A DNA stretch of 64,000 bases, from positions 2,283,501 to 2,347,500 of the forward strand of contig JAQFVV010012397.1 in the NCBI GenBank assembly GCA_028023455.1. Direction: 5' to 3'. Shown here in pieces: positions 61,716-64,000 of this stretch. Numbering within the stretch: position 1 is the first letter of the stretch; each line of letters begins with the position of its first letter. The DNA is from Epiperipatus broadwayi. Its lineage: Eukaryota; Onychophora; Udeonychophora; Euonychophora; Peripatidae. A program made the translations under genes and the position numbers. The notes below the pieces were generated by a model. The model saw only the letters and a list, made by a program, of their open reading frames with translations. It had not been told where the DNA came from and searched no databases.

Positions 61716-63408
61716 CTGAAAGTAGAAGGATAATATATAAATAAATAAATTTAATGTAAGTAAATTTAGCACTATTGTACAATATTTACCAGAAATGACA
61801 GCAATTTTATTACTTCCATGTTCTTCCTTGGCTATGTGTTCAGCTTCTTCCATGAGTAATGTTCCAAATCCCTAAAATGAATTTAAATATTTCTATTAAT
61901 CTTTAAATATTTTTATTAAGTGTATGTGTGTTCACATACTTACTTGATGTTGAAATTTTTTTGGATCTCTAGAATTTACTGGAACTACACTCCCATATCT
62001 TGAGAAAAATTAAGGAAATTCAACTGATTCACTCAGATTATAGTTCAAATAATGATTAACACAAATATGCATATGTTAAGTAATTTCCAAAAAAATCATC
62101 ATTAATGTAATTTGGCCTACATAAACAAGTCAAAGAGATAATCTTTTTGAGCTAATTAAATGAGGACATTGTAGTTTGAAAAAGCCAAGTATAACTTGGA
62201 ATTTTTTTACATCTATTTAATATATAATTAACCCAGCTAGTTTAGTTATTCAATTATTCTTTGATAAATGAGTATCTAATTGTTATTAATTAAAAAATAA
62301 ATCATAAATTGCACAACTATCAACTAGCTATAATATGTTTTCCATAACTATTATTTTGGGAAATCTAAAAAAAAAAACTTATAAAAATATAGTTTATGTT
62401 TACCTCTGCCTCCTCTTAAATGTGTGTACAGTATTAACTGTACATAATTGGTAGTAAAAAGTAATACTTATAAATAATCTATTGCAAGGCAATGGCCCCA
62501 ATGTCAATTCTTCCACAAAGGAATAGTGAGGGAGAAGACATTACTCTCTCGTCAGATAAATCTCCTTCAACAATCTTTTTGTAATTTTATAATAGCTAAA
62601 TATTCATTTTTAGTAACTGATAATTGTTGGTTTTATGCTACTACCTGAAAAATCTTTCAAGTTTAATTTGGTTTCGAACCCTATATCATGTGTATACTAG
62701 TATCACAATATGAAGCTCTTTATACTATATATATAGTGGAGATTGTTATTGTCTTTGATATTTTATTTCTCATTTAACTAATAGAATTTTTATAATAATG
62801 TTCTTAAGGAATCAATTTTTTATATATACAGTAAACAAACATGATTATAGCTATTCTTGGAATTACAATATTATATTATAAATATTACTCTAATAGAACC
62901 ATGCTTAATTAATGGGAGGGGGGGGGTAAAATATTAGCTATACTCTATATATAAAAACTAGTTCCCCCTTATGTTTTTTTTTTTTAAAAACTAATTAAAC
63001 CTTATACATTAATAATTTTAATGTATAAAAAAAATATAATTGAACAAAATGATATATATTTAGACAGAGTATAGATTTCTGAAGGAAAAAAAAAACAAAT
63101 CTTAAAGCAATAATAATTTTAAATTTAAAAAAATATTAGTTTATGCATGCAATGAGGGGAAAAAAAAGTTTCAAAACTTATGGTCATACCTTATTGCACT
63201 TCATTACAAAATTGTAAATAATGTAAATACATAAATATTATAGATATAATTATATAAAAAGAATTAGATGCAAATTTATACAAATACTGAAATCAATTTT
63301 ATAAAGGATACACATGTAATTCTCTTACAATAGAAACACCACCTTTGAGTTCTGGTCTAAACGATTCATCAGAACACTTTCTTAGTCTAAGTAATCCTAC
63401 CAAGATAT
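61639..63408 (-). CDS. ELP3: Elongator complex protein 3 (ELP3), C-terminal acetyltransferase part, last four exons
   Basis: Seen: four minus-strand exons (63408-63312, 61998-61944, 61871-61790, 61715-61639) join in frame to about 92 residues ending in TAA. They show [64 protein letters not shown] and GPYMCKLIL. Family knowledge: ELP3 is the catalytic subunit of Elongator, with a radical-SAM domain and a C-terminal GNAT-like domain, and it makes the cm5U-type modification of tRNA wobble uridine. The Q-x-x-G-x-G acetyl-CoA motif is QHQGFG, and the Y-Y-R-K-x-G-Y end of the fold is intact. The radical-SAM domain must lie beyond position 64000. The gene converges on TM9SF4. The last residues (CKLIL) differ slightly from the usual VKMLK. 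Confidence 0.95.
61790..61871 (-). CDS. ELP3: ELP3 exon, second from the end (acetyl-CoA binding motif)
   Basis: Encodes [20 protein letters not shown], then NKIAVIS and a split Gly. It carries the G-x-G part of the GNAT motif. Acceptor TTTTAG, donor GTAAAT, with introns of 72 and 74 bp on its two sides. Confidence 0.95.
61944..61998 (-). CDS. ELP3: ELP3 exon, third from the end
   Basis: Encodes [18 protein letters not shown] after one base completing the Val codon. Acceptor CTCAAG, donor GTAAGT. It corresponds to YGSVVPVSSRDPTKFQHQ of other animals. Confidence 0.93.
62000..63311. other. ELP3 intron of 1.3 kb
   Basis: Intron between the third- and fourth-last coding exons of ELP3. AT-rich with no recognised gene, and a 9-G run at 62918-62926. 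Confidence 0.6.
63312..63408 (-). CDS. ELP3: ELP3 exon, fourth from the end
   Basis: After acceptor TATTTAG it encodes the end of a split Asp codon, then [17 protein letters not shown] and [14 protein letters not shown] (last codon split). Donor GTATCC on the minus strand. Confidence 0.92.
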
Positions 63409-64000
63409 CTAAATAAATAAATTGCTATAAATATTTATATACGCTGTATGTTGCATGCATATATATAGTTTCAACGAAGTAGGAAGTATATAGTAATAAC
63501 AAAAATCGCATAACAATAACTCATTTCATTCATTATAAACAAATTTCTAATGAATAACTGGTATATAATTTTTTTTTTTATCTGAAATCTTTTATGTATA
63601 TATATAAAATATTTGGTGAGACTTTTTATTGAATTTTATAAGGTATGGGAATTATAAATCCTTTTTTTGTGTGTGTGTGTGTGATCAAGTTGCCACAGTA
63701 GCTCTACATGTTAAAGAAACCCTAACCAGGAAGAAATATAGCTGCACACAAATTAGCAGCTGTGATTCATAATTAGGATATGCAAATCATCAAAAAGTTT
63801 GAAGCCTAATCACATGCAAGCATGAAAGAGATGAGCTCAAGAAAATCACTTCATACACAGTGCCCTGCATTAAGTATAGCAACACAACAGATAGCATGCT
63901 GGTGTTATATTTAATTATCTAAAGATGTACAAATGATTTCTCCCTGTTGTATCATAGTACTGTGCAAAATACAACAGTAATTGCAGAAAAGTAGCAACAA
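63409..64000. other. ELP3 upstream intron sequence, truncated by the window
   Basis: Contains a (TG)n run at ~63669-63683. A less AT-rich stretch at ~63685-63900 may be a repeat, but I could not match it to anything else in the window. No ELP3 exon was recognised here. Confidence 0.5.

Overview
This is a eukaryotic, animal-type window: very AT-rich, with GT-AG introns, abundant decayed retroelements and hairpin (foldback) DNA elements, and no prokaryotic gene organisation. The two host genes are conserved in most eukaryotes. The transposon mix (Ty3/Gypsy, Penelope-like with a GIY-YIG domain, RTE-type LINE) fits an invertebrate. An arthropod is my preferred guess, but the sequence does not fix the group.

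The window is dominated by one plus-strand gene, the nine-transmembrane protein TM9SF4. Sixteen consecutive exons (2477-59282) encode the C-terminal 494 residues, from the end of the luminal domain through all nine membrane segments to the terminal KID. All exon phases agree and no lesion was seen, so the gene looks functional; the 5' exons lie left of the window. Introns fall into two classes: 81-145 bp, and 1.4-11.6 kb filled with mobile DNA. A second gene converges from the right: four minus-strand exons (63408 to 61639) encode the C-terminal acetyltransferase part of Elongator subunit ELP3. The two stop codons are about 2.36 kb apart.

Region by region: 1-1700 holds a dead Ty3/Gypsy gag-pol relic. 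The 2841-8094 intron has a GC-richer, noncoding insert near 3000-4900. The 8184-13242 intron holds a ~530 bp palindromic foldback element (~9927-10454) and a Penelope-like element 3' part (~11200-12180); a second Penelope tail lies at ~13455-13745. The 18882-27317 intron holds a repeat family with ~690 bp periodicity, interrupted by another foldback copy, a compound palindrome and a ~1.8 kb insert. The 27583-37391 intron has long noncoding inserts, one with a ~70 bp degenerate internal repeat. The 37472-49095 intron carries a 155 bp MITE-like hairpin, a possible hAT-type N-terminal relic, a dead RTE LINE (minus strand) and a ~0.5 kb multi-hairpin element. The 49425-55735 intron carries a 2.35 kb element bounded by CAGTGGAGCC inverted ends.

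The most unusual feature is the number of long inverted repeats, from at least four families, in the introns of one gene; they should form long double-stranded RNA in the TM9SF4 pre-mRNA. I found no new protein-coding system.
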